Shown here: positions 38,999 through 46,587 of the stretch, piece after piece | How positions within the stretch are numbered: the stretch's first letter is position 1 | Layout: the number at the start of each line of letters is the position of its first letter | Origin: Streptomyces sp. LBL | Lineage (GTDB): Bacteria; Actinomycetota; Actinomycetes; Streptomycetales; Streptomycetaceae | Length of the DNA stretch: 61,412 bases | Assembly: GCF_029893585.1 (NCBI RefSeq) | Contig: NZ_JARXYX010000049.1 | Coordinates: 1 to 61,412, forward strand | Reading direction: 5' to 3' | The notes under the pieces: generated by a model | Database searches by the model: none | The model's input: the letters and a program-made list of their open reading frames with translations, nothing else | What the model was told of the DNA's origin: nothing | Position numbers and translations under genes: made by a program

Positions 38999-40465
38999 AT
39001 GCCCGATGTCCGGCTGGCCTCCCCGCAGGGCAAGTGGATCATGTTGACCACCGTCCTCGGCTCCAGCATGGTTCTGCTGGACTCGACCGTCGTCAACGTC
39101 GCCCTGCCTCGCATCGGCCGTGACCTCGACGCGGACCTCGCCGTCCTGCAGTGGACGGTCAACGCGTACACGCTGACGCTGGCCGGGCTGATCCTGCTCG
39201 GCGGCTCTCTCGGGGACCGCCTGGGCCGCCGTAAGGTCTTCGTCGTCGGGGTCGTCTGGTTCGCCGCGGCCTCGCTGCTGTGCGGCATCGCCCCCAGCTC
39301 CGGTGTCCTCGTCGCCGCCCGTGCCCTGCAAGGGGTCGGGGGCGCTCTCCTGACCCCGGGCTCCCTCGCGCTCATCCAGGCCTCCTTCCACCCCGACGAC
39401 CGGGGGCGGGCGGTCGGCCTGTGGTCGGGGTTCGGCGGCATCGGCGCGGCGGTCGGCCCGTTCGTAGGCGGCTGGCTGGTGGACGGGCCCGGCTGGCGCT
39501 GGGTGTTCCTCCTCAACGTCCCGCTGGCGCTGCTGTGCGCGCCGATCGCCGTACGGCACGTCCCCGAGTCCGCGGACAGCCGTGCTCACGGCCGATTCGA
39601 CGTGCTCGGCGCGTTCCTCGGCGCGCTGGCGCTCGCACTGGTCACGTACGCGCTGATCGAAGCCCGGTCGGGGACCGTCCTGGTCGTCTCGGCGGCGGTC
39701 GCGGGTCTCGCCGCCGCCGTGGCCTTCGTGTACGTCGAGAAACGCCGGCCCGATCCGATGATGCCGCTCGACATCTTCGACTCCCGCCAGTTCACCGCGG
39801 TCAATCTGGTCACCCTGTGCGTGTACGCGGCCTTCGCCGGTTTCTTCTTCTTCGCCGCGCTCCAGCTCCAGGTGGCCGTCGGCTACTCGGCGCTCGCCGC
39901 CGGTACGGCACTGCTGCCGACGACCGCGCTGATGCTGCTGCTGTCCGCGCGCTCCGGCGAGCTGGGCGCGCGGATCGGGCCGCGTATCCCGCTCACGGCG
40001 GGGCCGCTGCTGAGTGCCGCCGGGATGCTGCTGATGCTGCGGGTCGGTCCGGGCTCCTCGTACGTCGCCGATGTGCTGCCCGCGCTGCTGGTGCTGGGCC
40101 TCGGCATGGTCACCCTGGTCGCGCCGCTGACGGCGACCGTGCTGGGCTCCGTCGACACCGCGCGGGCCGGGCTGGCCAGCGGGATCAACAACGCGGCGGC
40201 CCGCGCGGCGGGGCTGATCTCGGTGGCCGCGCTGCCGCTCGTCATCGGGATGGGCGAGCAGTCGTACCGGTCGGCCACGGCCTTCGACCAGGCGTTCGGA
40301 CGGGCGATGGTGGTGTGTGCGGGGGTGCTGGTGGTGGGAGCGGGGGTCGCCTTCGCGACCGTACGGCGGCTTCCACCGGACTGCCGGAGTCCGGAGTGCC
40401 GGACACACGGGTCCATCCTGGCGCCGCCCCTGGAGGGGGAGCGGGCGCGGAGGCGGCTGGCGTAG
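38999..40465 (+). CDS. DHA2-type (EmrB/QacA) multidrug MFS exporter
   Basis: The 488-residue protein has 14 predicted membrane helices and DHA2 motifs: LDSTVVNVALPRIGRDLDAD in helix 1, GGSLGDRLGRRKVFVVG (motif A), and LQGVGGALLTPGSLALIQAS (motif C) around helix 5. It would export drugs or natural products by proton antiport. There is no TetR gene beside it. Its start has only weak ribosome-site bases. Confidence 0.92.
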   Translation: MPDVRLASPQGKWIMLTTVLGSSMVLLDSTVVNVALPRIGRDLDADLAVLQWTVNAYTLTLAGLILLGGSLGDRLGRRKVFVVGVVWFAAASLLCGIAPSSGVLVAARALQGVGGALLTPGSLALIQASFHPDDRGRAVGLWSGFGGIGAAVGPFVGGWLVDGPGWRWVFLLNVPLALLCAPIAVRHVPESADSRAHGRFDVLGAFLGALALALVTYALIEARSGTVLVVSAAVAGLAAAVAFVYVEKRRPDPMMPLDIFDSRQFTAVNLVTLCVYAAFAGFFFFAALQLQVAVGYSALAAGTALLPTTALMLLLSARSGELGARIGPRIPLTAGPLLSAAGMLLMLRVGPGSSYVADVLPALLVLGLGMVTLVAPLTATVLGSVDTARAGLASGINNAAARAAGLISVAALPLVIGMGEQSYRSATAFDQAFGRAMVVCAGVLVVGAGVAFATVRRLPPDCRSPECRTHGSILAPPLEGERARRRLA

Positions 40466-40713
40466 GGGCACGGGGCGGGGGGCTGGGCGGGCGGGTGCGG
40501 GGCCGCCCGGGGCTCACCTGGCCCGGCGGGGCGGCCAGGGGCCCACCTCTGACCTGGCGGGGATCTGGTCGGGCGGGGCGGCCCGAGGTCGACCTGGCCC
40601 GGCGGGGCCGCCCGGGGCCCATCTGGTCGGGCGGGGCCGCCCGGGGTCGCACCCGGCGCGGTGGGGCGGCCCGGGGCCCACCTTGGGCCCGGGCGGGGGC
40701 CGCCCGGGACTAC
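40466..40713 (+). repeat. GGCGGGGCGGCCCGGGGCC repeats after the exporter
   Basis: About eight imperfect units of roughly 30 bp containing GGCGGGG(C/A)CGCCCGGGG fill the gap between two convergent genes. They can form stacked hairpins and may serve as a two-way terminator. Confidence 0.75.
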
Positions 40714-41133
40714 CTACCGCTTCAGCTCGGTGTACGCCTCGGTGCTGCTGTCCTTGAGGAACTGCCAGCAACGCTCCGTCTCGTCCTTCTCGTCGATCAC
40801 ACCCGCGGCCCGAGCGAGGGCGGCGAGGCAGCGCAGGAACCCGCGGTTGGCCTGGTGCTCCCAGGGGATGGGGCCGTGCCCCTTCCATCCGGCCCGGCGC
40901 AGCGCGTCCAGACCGCGGTGATAGCCGGTCCGTGCGTACGCGTACGACTCGATCACTCGCCCCGCCTCGAACGCGTCGTCCGCGAGCGTCGCCCAGGCGA
41001 GCGAGAACGTGGGGTACTTCGCCGCGACCTCGGCCGGAGGCTGGGACTCCTCACCCAGGAGGCGGTACGCCTCTTCGTTCTCGGGCAGGTACGTCGGCTC
41101 CGGGCCGCCGAGCAGGTTCTTGTGCGTCGTCAT
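40714..41133 (-). CDS. DUF3151 family protein
   Basis: The 139-residue protein reads MTTHKNLLGGPEPTYLPENE, FSLAWATLADDAFEAGRVIE, YAYARTGYHRGLDALRRAGW, PWEHQANRGFLRCLAALARA, the pattern of DUF3151. It is a cytoplasmic actinobacterial protein of unknown function. It is divergent from kynA with about 160 bp between starts. Confidence 0.9.
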   Translation of the reverse strand: MTTHKNLLGGPEPTYLPENEEAYRLLGEESQPPAEVAAKYPTFSLAWATLADDAFEAGRVIESYAYARTGYHRGLDALRRAGWKGHGPIPWEHQANRGFLRCLAALARAAGVIDEKDETERCWQFLKDSSTEAYTELKR

Positions 41134-41294
41134 GGAAGCAGTCTGCCATCTGTGTCTCCCCGGGCCCGTGGGCGCGATGAGGCGGCCCTTGCCTTTTCGG
41201 TGGACCATCGAAGAGGATGCCCGCGGAGACCGGGGCCCCCGTGTCGGTAATGGCAGGGGCGGACCGCTACCCGGAGTACACACAGGAGACAGCG

Positions 41295-42137
41295 ATGTCC
41301 CACGAGGCTCCCGAAACGCAAGAGCCCGAGACCCCGCATCTCGACTTCCACGGCACGACGCCGTACGAGGACTACGTACAGGCGGACGTGCTCACCCACC
41401 TCCAGCACACCCTCTCCGACGATCCCGGAGAGATGGTCTTCCTGGTCACGACCCAGGTGATGGAGCTGTGGTTCACCGTCATCGTCCACGAGTGGGAGAC
41501 CGCGTCCCGGGCCCTGCGCTCCGATGACGTGCCCACGGCGGTCGCCGCGCTGAAGCGTTCCGTACGGGAACTGGAGGCGCTCAACGCCTCCTGGAAGCCG
41601 CTCGGCCAGCTCACTCCGGCCCAGTTCAACGCGTACCGCAGTGCGCTGGGCGAGGGCTCCGGCTTCCAGTCGGCGATGTACCGCCGCATGGAGTTCCTGC
41701 TCGGCGACAAGTCCGCGTCCATGCTGGTCCCGCACCGGGGCGCGCCGCGCGTCCACGCGGAGCTGGAGAAGGCGCTGCACGAGCCGAGCCTGTACGACGA
41801 GGCGCTGCAGCTGCTGGCACGGCGCGGGCACGCGATCCCCGCGTCCGTCCTGGAGCGTGACGTGTCACGGCGGTACGAGCCGTCCGAGGAGGTCGAGGCG
41901 GTGTGGACGGCCCTCTACTCGGGTGACGAGAGCGACGAACTCGCCCGTCTCGGTGAGGCGTTGACCGATGTGGCCGAACTGGTGTGGCGCTGGCGCAACG
42001 ACCATCTCGTCGCCACGCGCAGGGCCATGGGCTCGAAGGCCGGCACGGGCGGCTCCGCCGGGGTGGCCTGGCTGGAGAAACGCGCGCGGAAGAACGTGTT
42101 CCCCGAGCTGTGGAGTTCTCGTACATTGGCCACGTGA
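41295..42137 (+). CDS. kynA: Tryptophan 2,3-dioxygenase with element-supplied C-terminus
   Basis: The 280-residue haem enzyme opens TPYEDYVQADVLTHLQHTLS and has FLVTTQVMELWFTVIVHEWE, GEGSGFQSAMYRRMEFLLG and VWRWRNDHLVATRRAMGSKA, GTGGSAGVAWLE, as in the family. It converts tryptophan to N-formylkynurenine. The last residues SSRTLAT do not belong to the original gene: the stranded 3' end at 46564-46587 encodes TARSHV, so a 4.45-kb element inserted at codon W273/S274 and replaced the last six or so residues. AGGAG lies before ATG 41295. The core fold is untouched, so activity is expected. Confidence 0.95.
   Translation: MSHEAPETQEPETPHLDFHGTTPYEDYVQADVLTHLQHTLSDDPGEMVFLVTTQVMELWFTVIVHEWETASRALRSDDVPTAVAALKRSVRELEALNASWKPLGQLTPAQFNAYRSALGEGSGFQSAMYRRMEFLLGDKSASMLVPHRGAPRVHAELEKALHEPSLYDEALQLLARRGHAIPASVLERDVSRRYEPSEEVEAVWTALYSGDESDELARLGEALTDVAELVWRWRNDHLVATRRAMGSKAGTGGSAGVAWLEKRARKNVFPELWSSRTLAT
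42111..42114 (+). other. attL core of the kynA element
   Basis: GAGCTG-TGGA-GTTCTCG: kynA sequence to the left, element to the right. Confidence 0.7.
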
Positions 42138-42183
42138 AGTCACGTAACGTGTGGCCATGAGTCCGCCAGGAGTGGTCACAGGC

Positions 42184-43947
42184 ATGAGCATCCACGCAGC
42201 CGGGTACGAACGGCAGTCCGCCGCACGCGCCAACAAGAGCGAAGCAAGCCCCGCCACGCAGCGTGCTGCGAACAAGGGCGAAGCGGATCGACGGAAGGCG
42301 GCAGGGGCCGACCTGCACTGGGTCGGCCACTACGAGGACATAGGCATCTCGGCGTTCAGCGGTAAGGAACGCCCGGCCTATGAGCGCCTCCTCAAGGACT
42401 GCCGTGCCGGACGCGTGAACATGCTCATCGTCTACTACATCTCGCGCCTGTCGCGGATGGAGCCGCTGGACGCAATCCCTGTCGTCACGGAGCTGTTGAA
42501 CCTCGGTGTCACGATCGTCAGTGTCACCGAGGGGGAGTTCCGCAAGGGCAACCTCATGGACCTGATCCACCTGATCATGCGCCTTGACGCTGCCCACAAC
42601 GAGAGCAAGAACCGCAGCGCGGCGGTCTACGGCGCCAAGCAGCTCGCCAAGGAGGCGGGCGGGTACATCGGCGGGACTGCCCCGTACGGGCGCGACCTCA
42701 CCCCGGAGACTCGCTATACCCCGGACGGCCGTCCGATCGTCGTGCAGACCCTCACGACCCGCCCCGATGAGGCCGACGTGATCCGGGACGTGTGGGCTCT
42801 CATCAAGCACCACAAGGAGAACCCCGCCCCGCCCAAGCCCGGCGAAGGGCGGGTTGTGCCCGGCTCAATCGGATGGATCACGGCCATGCTCAACCGGGAC
42901 GGAGTCCCAACTAGGGGCGCCTCAAAGGGAAAGGCGCACGCGAACAGCGGGTGGCGGGCGAACACCCTCACGCGGATTCTCAAGGACCCCACCCTTGCCG
43001 GATACCGCACGGAGGCGGTCTACAAGCTCCGTGAGGACGGTACGCGCACCAACACCGTTGCCGAGTACCGGATTGTGCGCGACGAGCACGGGGAGCCCGT
43101 CACAGCGTGGGAACCCATCCTCGCGCCCGCCGACTGGTGGCAGCTCCAAGAGTGGATCAAGGTGCGCTCATCCCGTAAGTGGGACGGCACATCCCGGAAC
43201 CTGCTCACGTCGATCGGGCTGCTGCACTGCGAGTGCGGACGCTCCATGAAGTCGTCGGCAGCAGTCCGCAGCGACGTACGGCAGAGCATGTACCGGTGCT
43301 CGCGCCCGACAGGCATGGAGATTCCCGGCCAGCACAAGGGCACCTCTGCGGTTTCGCAGCCCCTCTTGGATGACTACGTGGCGCGGCGAATCTTCGCGAT
43401 CATCGGCGCAGCCGAAGACGATGATGACGCTTCGCTGATCCTGCAAGAGGCACAGAAGCGCTTCGGAGAGTCCACGGAAGCGCCGGAGACTGCCCAGGAG
43501 CGCGCTGCCCTGGTAGCAGATCGGGCCGACGCTGCGCGGGCGCTGGAAACGCTCTACGACATGCAGCCGTCGTACATGGGCAACGAGATCGGCCGTAGGC
43601 GATTCGCCAAGGCCGTGAGCGACCAGGAAGCCCGCATGGAGGCTGCTGAGGAACGCATTGCCGCACTGGCCGCCATGGACACCCCCGAGCTTCCTATTGC
43701 GTCATGGCTGGAGCGTGACACCTACGGCGAGGACGACGGGGACTCGATCGGGCCCGGTACGTGGTGGGCCAAGGCGAACCTCAGCGCGCGGCGCGAATTG
43801 GTCAAGCTGTTCATCACGCGGGTGGTCGTTCGCAAGGCCGAGACCCGCGAACGGGCGGTGAGGGGGAAGGCTTGGAAGGGGGACCGAGTGGTGATCACAT
43901 GGGCCGCTGAGGGCCTTGCCGACGAGGAGCGCGACCAAGTGGCGTGA
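42184..43947 (+). CDS. Large serine recombinase (integrase)
   Basis: The 587-residue protein has a resolvase domain with the nucleophile in GYERQSAARANKSEAS, ISAFSGKERPAYERLL and the arginines of YYISRLSRM, then a recombinase domain (PYGRDLTPETRYTPDG, NRDGVPTRGASKGKAHANSG, TLTRILKDPTLAGYRTE), a zinc ribbon (CECGRSMKSS ... MYRCS) and a coiled coil (QERAALVADRADAARALETL; EARMEAAEERIAAL). It integrates and, with a directionality factor, excises the element. ATG 42184 is chosen for the AGGAG at 42168; ATG 42157 and GTG 42151 are alternatives. It is the first gene inside attL. Confidence 0.95.
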   Translation: MSIHAAGYERQSAARANKSEASPATQRAANKGEADRRKAAGADLHWVGHYEDIGISAFSGKERPAYERLLKDCRAGRVNMLIVYYISRLSRMEPLDAIPVVTELLNLGVTIVSVTEGEFRKGNLMDLIHLIMRLDAAHNESKNRSAAVYGAKQLAKEAGGYIGGTAPYGRDLTPETRYTPDGRPIVVQTLTTRPDEADVIRDVWALIKHHKENPAPPKPGEGRVVPGSIGWITAMLNRDGVPTRGASKGKAHANSGWRANTLTRILKDPTLAGYRTEAVYKLREDGTRTNTVAEYRIVRDEHGEPVTAWEPILAPADWWQLQEWIKVRSSRKWDGTSRNLLTSIGLLHCECGRSMKSSAAVRSDVRQSMYRCSRPTGMEIPGQHKGTSAVSQPLLDDYVARRIFAIIGAAEDDDDASLILQEAQKRFGESTEAPETAQERAALVADRADAARALETLYDMQPSYMGNEIGRRRFAKAVSDQEARMEAAEERIAALAAMDTPELPIASWLERDTYGEDDGDSIGPGTWWAKANLSARRELVKLFITRVVVRKAETRERAVRGKAWKGDRVVITWAAEGLADEERDQVA

Positions 43948-43972
43948 TGCTGGTCAAGTAGATGGAGGAAGG

Positions 43973-44000
43973 GCCCCGTTCGGAGCGATCCGGGCGGGGC
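43973..44000 (+). terminator. Hairpin after the recombinase gene
   Basis: GCCCCG and CGGGGC flank a 16-nt loop with further GATCC/GGATC-like pairing, followed by TTCGTC, 26 bp past the stop. Confidence 0.55.
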
Positions 44001-44235
44001 TTCGTCATGCAGGGAACAGGAGACCACCCACGACGTAGGGACGGCCATACTCGGCGCCCGGAATCTTGGGGGCTTCGGCGCGCATCTGCACTTCGCGTCC
44101 GTGTACCGGCTGGCTCGCTCGCTCGTGGTCCTTGGCGGACAGCCGCACCGAATCGCTGCGAGGGCTCCGGCATGGCCGGGCCAACTGGCATGCAAACAGG
44201 CGGTCTTGACGCTGTGCCCCCGACAGGGTGACGCT

Positions 44236-44261
44236 CGTGCAACCAGGTAGAACCGAGTAGG
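44236..44261 (+). promoter_or_regulatory. Repeated element motif, copy 1
   Basis: CGTGCAACCAGGTAGAACCG then AGTAGG matches 45887-45912 at 20 of 26 positions. It ends 15 bp before the start at 44277. Probable operator or promoter bound by the element's XRE regulator. Confidence 0.55.
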
Positions 44262-44276
44262 TCAGGGGTCAAGGTC

Positions 44277-44522
44277 ATGGCTCTAATGTTCTTCGGCAAG
44301 GACCCGAATACCAACGGCGACAACTGCCCCACCGTGTGGGTAGACGAGAAGTCGGCCGACATGGTGTTCCAGGGGTGGAAGGCGGACGAGGAGACGGAAG
44401 CGGAGTGTCTGACGGTCGGGCACATCCCCGACTCTGAGGCAGTGATCCGCGTTCCAGCGAGCATGGTGCATCTGATCAGGAAGGCGTGTGATGAGGCCGA
44501 GCAGCGTTCCGCCGTTCAGTGA
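44277..44522 (+). CDS. Small element protein, 81 aa
   Basis: MALMFFGKDPNTNGDNCPTV, WVDEKSADMVFQGWKADEET and SEAVIRVPASMVHLIRKACD. This type of short acidic protein precedes DUF6879 and XRE genes in many actinomycete elements. Function unknown. It overlaps the next gene by 32 bp, so the pair is coupled. An AAGG site lies 3-6 bp before the ATG. Confidence 0.75.
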   Translation: MALMFFGKDPNTNGDNCPTVWVDEKSADMVFQGWKADEETEAECLTVGHIPDSEAVIRVPASMVHLIRKACDEAEQRSAVQ

Positions 44523-45015
44523 GCTGATCGGGGACTGTCACCGCTCCGCTGTGCACCTCGAACTGCGGGACACGTACGAGGGGTACGACGACGGGGGCCG
44601 CTTCGCCGAGTGGAAGCAGGCGGGCGGGATCACTCCGGCCTTTGTCGAGGACTTCCGGGTGTGGACCGATCTAGTGCGGGGAGCGGTTGCCCGTGGCGTG
44701 GAGATGCGCCGGGCCCGTGTCGTGTCCGAACCGGTCACCGACTACATCCGGTTTGAGTACGAGGCAACACGCCTCAACCAGGAAGCCGGGGAACAGGTGC
44801 GGTGGTTGCCGCGAAGGGACGCCGCAACCCTCCTCCTGCCGGGCGCTGATCTGTGGATCTTCGATGACCGGCTGATCAGGTTCGGGCATTTCACCGGAAA
44901 TGGCGCGCTGGACTGCCAAGAGATGTGCGACGACCCGGCAGTGATCAAGAAGTTCAGCGAGGCATTCGAGGCCGTGTGGCAGCGCGCCACCCCGCACGAG
45001 AGGTACACGGTCTAA
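44491..45015 (+). CDS. DUF6879 family protein
   Basis: The 174-residue protein shows FSELIGDCHRSAVHLELRDT, FAEWKQAGGITPAFVEDFRV, WLPRRDAATLLLPGADLWIF and FDDRLIRFGHFTGNG, the DUF6879 pattern. These proteins sit beside XRE-DUF5753 genes in mobile and regulatory loci; role unknown, probably a partner of the regulator. AGGAAGG lies before ATG 44491; GTG 44488 is also possible. Confidence 0.85.
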   Translation: MRPSSVPPFSELIGDCHRSAVHLELRDTYEGYDDGGRFAEWKQAGGITPAFVEDFRVWTDLVRGAVARGVEMRRARVVSEPVTDYIRFEYEATRLNQEAGEQVRWLPRRDAATLLLPGADLWIFDDRLIRFGHFTGNGALDCQEMCDDPAVIKKFSEAFEAVWQRATPHERYTV

Positions 45016-45027
45016 CCGTCCCGGCTC

Positions 45028-45879
45028 ATGCCCCAGTACCAGTCATCAAGTGTCGAGAGCGCCCGCAAAGCGGTAGCGGCACGACTCCGCGAAGTACGCC
45101 TAGACGCGGGCCTGAAGGGGCATGAGCTGGCCGACCGTTGCGGCTGGCACAAGTCCAAGACCTCTCGGATTGAAAGCGCGCGTACACCCCCGTCTGACGC
45201 GGATATTCGCGCATGGTGTGCTGCCTGCGGGGCGAATGATGAAGCGGCCGACATAGTGGCCGCATCCCGTACGGCGGACTCCATGCATCTGGAGTGGAAG
45301 CGCCTACAGCGCACCGGCCTGCGTCGGCTGCAAGAGGCTCGCATCCCGCTCTACCAGCGCACCAAGCTGCACCGGGGCTACGCCTCACACGTCGTGCCGG
45401 GACTGTTCCAGACGCCCGCCTACGCCGCCGCGCTGCTCTCATCCATCAGCCGGTTTCATGGCACCCCCAACGACACAGCGGAAGCCGTAGGCGCCCGGAT
45501 GGCCCGCGCCCGCGTACTGCACGAGGGAACGCACCGCTTCGCGCTGTTGGTCGAGGAAGCTGTCTTGCGCTACCAGGTGGGCGACGCCGCAGCAATGGCC
45601 GGCCAATTGGGGCACCTGCTGTCCGTCATGTCGCTGCCCGCTGTCTCCCTTGGGATCATCCCGTTCGCCGCGCGTGAGCGAGGCATGTGGACCCTTGAGA
45701 CCTTCGACATTTTCGATGATCAGCGCGTGCATGTGGAACTCCTGACGGCTCAGGTAACGCTCACTGCACCCGGCGAAGTGGGGATGTACGTGAAGGCATG
45801 GGCAGACCTCAAGGAACTGGCGGTGTACGGCCCGGATGCCCGCGCGCTGGTGACAGCTGCACTCGATGCGGTGCGCTGA
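45028..45879 (+). CDS. XRE-family DUF5753 regulator of the element
   Basis: The 283-residue protein has an N-terminal HTH (LREVRLDAGLKGHELADRCG, WHKSKTSRIESARTPPSDAD) and a DUF5753 domain (PLYQRTKLHRGYASHVVPGL, FQTPAYAAALLSSI, FALLVEEAVLRYQVGDAAAM, LPAVSLGIIPFAARERGMWT). It is 12 bp from the DUF6879 stop. Most likely the repressor that keeps the element quiet, acting on the 26-bp motif found before both element operons. Confidence 0.9.
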   Translation: MPQYQSSSVESARKAVAARLREVRLDAGLKGHELADRCGWHKSKTSRIESARTPPSDADIRAWCAACGANDEAADIVAASRTADSMHLEWKRLQRTGLRRLQEARIPLYQRTKLHRGYASHVVPGLFQTPAYAAALLSSISRFHGTPNDTAEAVGARMARARVLHEGTHRFALLVEEAVLRYQVGDAAAMAGQLGHLLSVMSLPAVSLGIIPFAARERGMWTLETFDIFDDQRVHVELLTAQVTLTAPGEVGMYVKAWADLKELAVYGPDARALVTAALDAVR

Positions 45880-45886
45880 GAAGTCG

Positions 45887-45912
45887 CGTGCAACAACGTA
45901 GAACTGGCTAGG
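45887..45912 (+). promoter_or_regulatory. Repeated element motif, copy 2
   Basis: CGTGCAACAACGTAGAACTG then GCTAGG, 58 bp before the start at 45970 and right after the XRE stop codon. Confidence 0.55.
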
Positions 45913-45969
45913 AGTTGGTGCTCCTCCATCTCTAGCGTGATTGTCATCGGATCACGCGAGGGGACGCAG

Positions 45970-46164
45970 ATGACGAACCCGATGACCTACCCCGAACGCC
46001 CCATCGACTTGCCGCTGAGACTCGGGCGCGACCCTGAGCCGGTCGACGGTTGCGCCGGTTGTCGAGAGCTGGCGAATGTGCGGGACCGTGCACGCGCCGG
46101 GGGCGACATGACCACGGTGACTGACTGCAACGTGTACTTGCGGCGCCACCCCGAGGGGCACTGA
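45970..46164 (+). CDS. Small CxxC protein of the element, 64 aa
   Basis: MTNPMTYPERPIDLPLRLGR and EPVDGCAGCRELANVRDRAR, then TDCNVYLRRHPEGH. The C-x2-C pair and a third Cys may bind zinc. Similar proteins occur beside DUF6879/XRE genes in Streptomyces. A GAGGGG site precedes the ATG. Its TGA overlaps the ATG of the next gene (TGATG). Confidence 0.7.
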   Translation: MTNPMTYPERPIDLPLRLGRDPEPVDGCAGCRELANVRDRARAGGDMTTVTDCNVYLRRHPEGH

Positions 46165-46359
46165 TGGTCACACAAGCTGACATCGGGCAGCGCGTACGCG
46201 ACGGCGCCGGACGGGTGGGCGTCCTGCGGGAGGTAGACCCTGCGTGGGAGGACCCGGCCGAGTCGCCCGGCGAGTGTCGCGGCTACGGCGTTCCTCTGGC
46301 CCGAGGGCGGGGGTCGTGAGTGGACGGCCCCGCCCGGCAGCGTGCAGCGGACCGAATAG
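46164..46359 (+). pseudogene. Frameshifted small element gene
   Basis: The first frame gives MVTQADIGQRVRDGAGRVGV, LREVDPAWEDPAESPGE and then stops at 46319; the next frame continues SVAATAFLWPEGGGREWTAP, PGSVQRTE to a stop at 46359. Family members read through as one protein (GRVGVLR ... AFLWPEGGGREW), so one base was lost or gained near 46276. The 51-aa short form may still be made. Confidence 0.65.
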
Positions 46360-46415
46360 TCTCCCGCCGCTCCCGTGACTGCGGCGGCGCAGCGCGGTAG
46401 GGGCGGGCTCATACG

Positions 46416-46454
46416 GCCCCGGTTCGGCGCTCCCCGTGCGCTGAGCCGGGGCTT
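46416..46454 (+). terminator. Hairpin terminator inside the element's right end
   Basis: GCCCCGGTTC pairs with GAGCCGGGGC (one G-T), followed by TTTCAT. It separates element operons from the kynU leader. Confidence 0.65.
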
Positions 46455-46500
46455 TCATGTGGCCCTAGAAGGGTGCGGCTCGCTCGCCTACTCTGAGTCT

Positions 46501-46587
46501 ATGACAACACGTTTCCGCAGGTCAGTGCGCCTCTTGCTAGTAGTGCCCAATAGTCGAGTACTCTGGACGGCCCGGTCACATGTCTGA
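46501..46587 (+). CDS. 28-aa leader ORF made from element and stranded kynA 3' end
   Basis: MTTRFRRSVRLLLVVPNSRV followed by LWTARSHV. The last six codons are the displaced kynA C-terminus; the first 22 come from the element. Its TGA (46585-46587) overlaps the kynU ATG (46580) by 8 bp, the same overlap that the uninterrupted kynA would have had. Since kynU has almost no ribosome site, translation of this leader may be what allows kynU to be read. Whether it is translated is not shown. Confidence 0.5.
   Translation: MTTRFRRSVRLLLVVPNSRVLWTARSHV
46564..46567 (+). other. attR core of the kynA element
   Basis: GTACTC-TGGA-CGGCCCGG: element to the left, stranded kynA 3' end to the right. Confidence 0.7.

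Larger units (their letters stand above)
43948..44276 (+). other. Element gap with terminator and a repeated regulatory motif
   Basis: No gene is supported in these 330 bp. A terminator hairpin follows the recombinase gene (43973), and the 26-bp motif at 44236 lies just before the next operon. Confidence 0.5.
42111..46567 (+). mobile_element. 4.45-kb serine-recombinase element inserted in the kynA 3' end
   Basis: The left boundary lies in kynA at ELW-SSRTLAT; the right boundary restores LW-TARSHV-stop overlapping kynU. TGGA is common to both junctions (42111-42114 and 46564-46567). The inner arms CCAATAGTCGAGTACTC and GTTCTCGTACATTGG form an imperfect inverted repeat around that core, as expected for an attP; the outer arms CCGAGCTG and CGGCCCGG do the same for attB. 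Contents: large serine recombinase, an 81-aa protein, DUF6879, XRE-DUF5753, two small proteins. No replication or transfer genes are present. Confidence 0.88.

Noticed and set aside
42100..42160. A tRNA gene as the attachment site of the kynA element
   Set aside because: No cloverleaf can be drawn; the target is the kynA 3' coding end.
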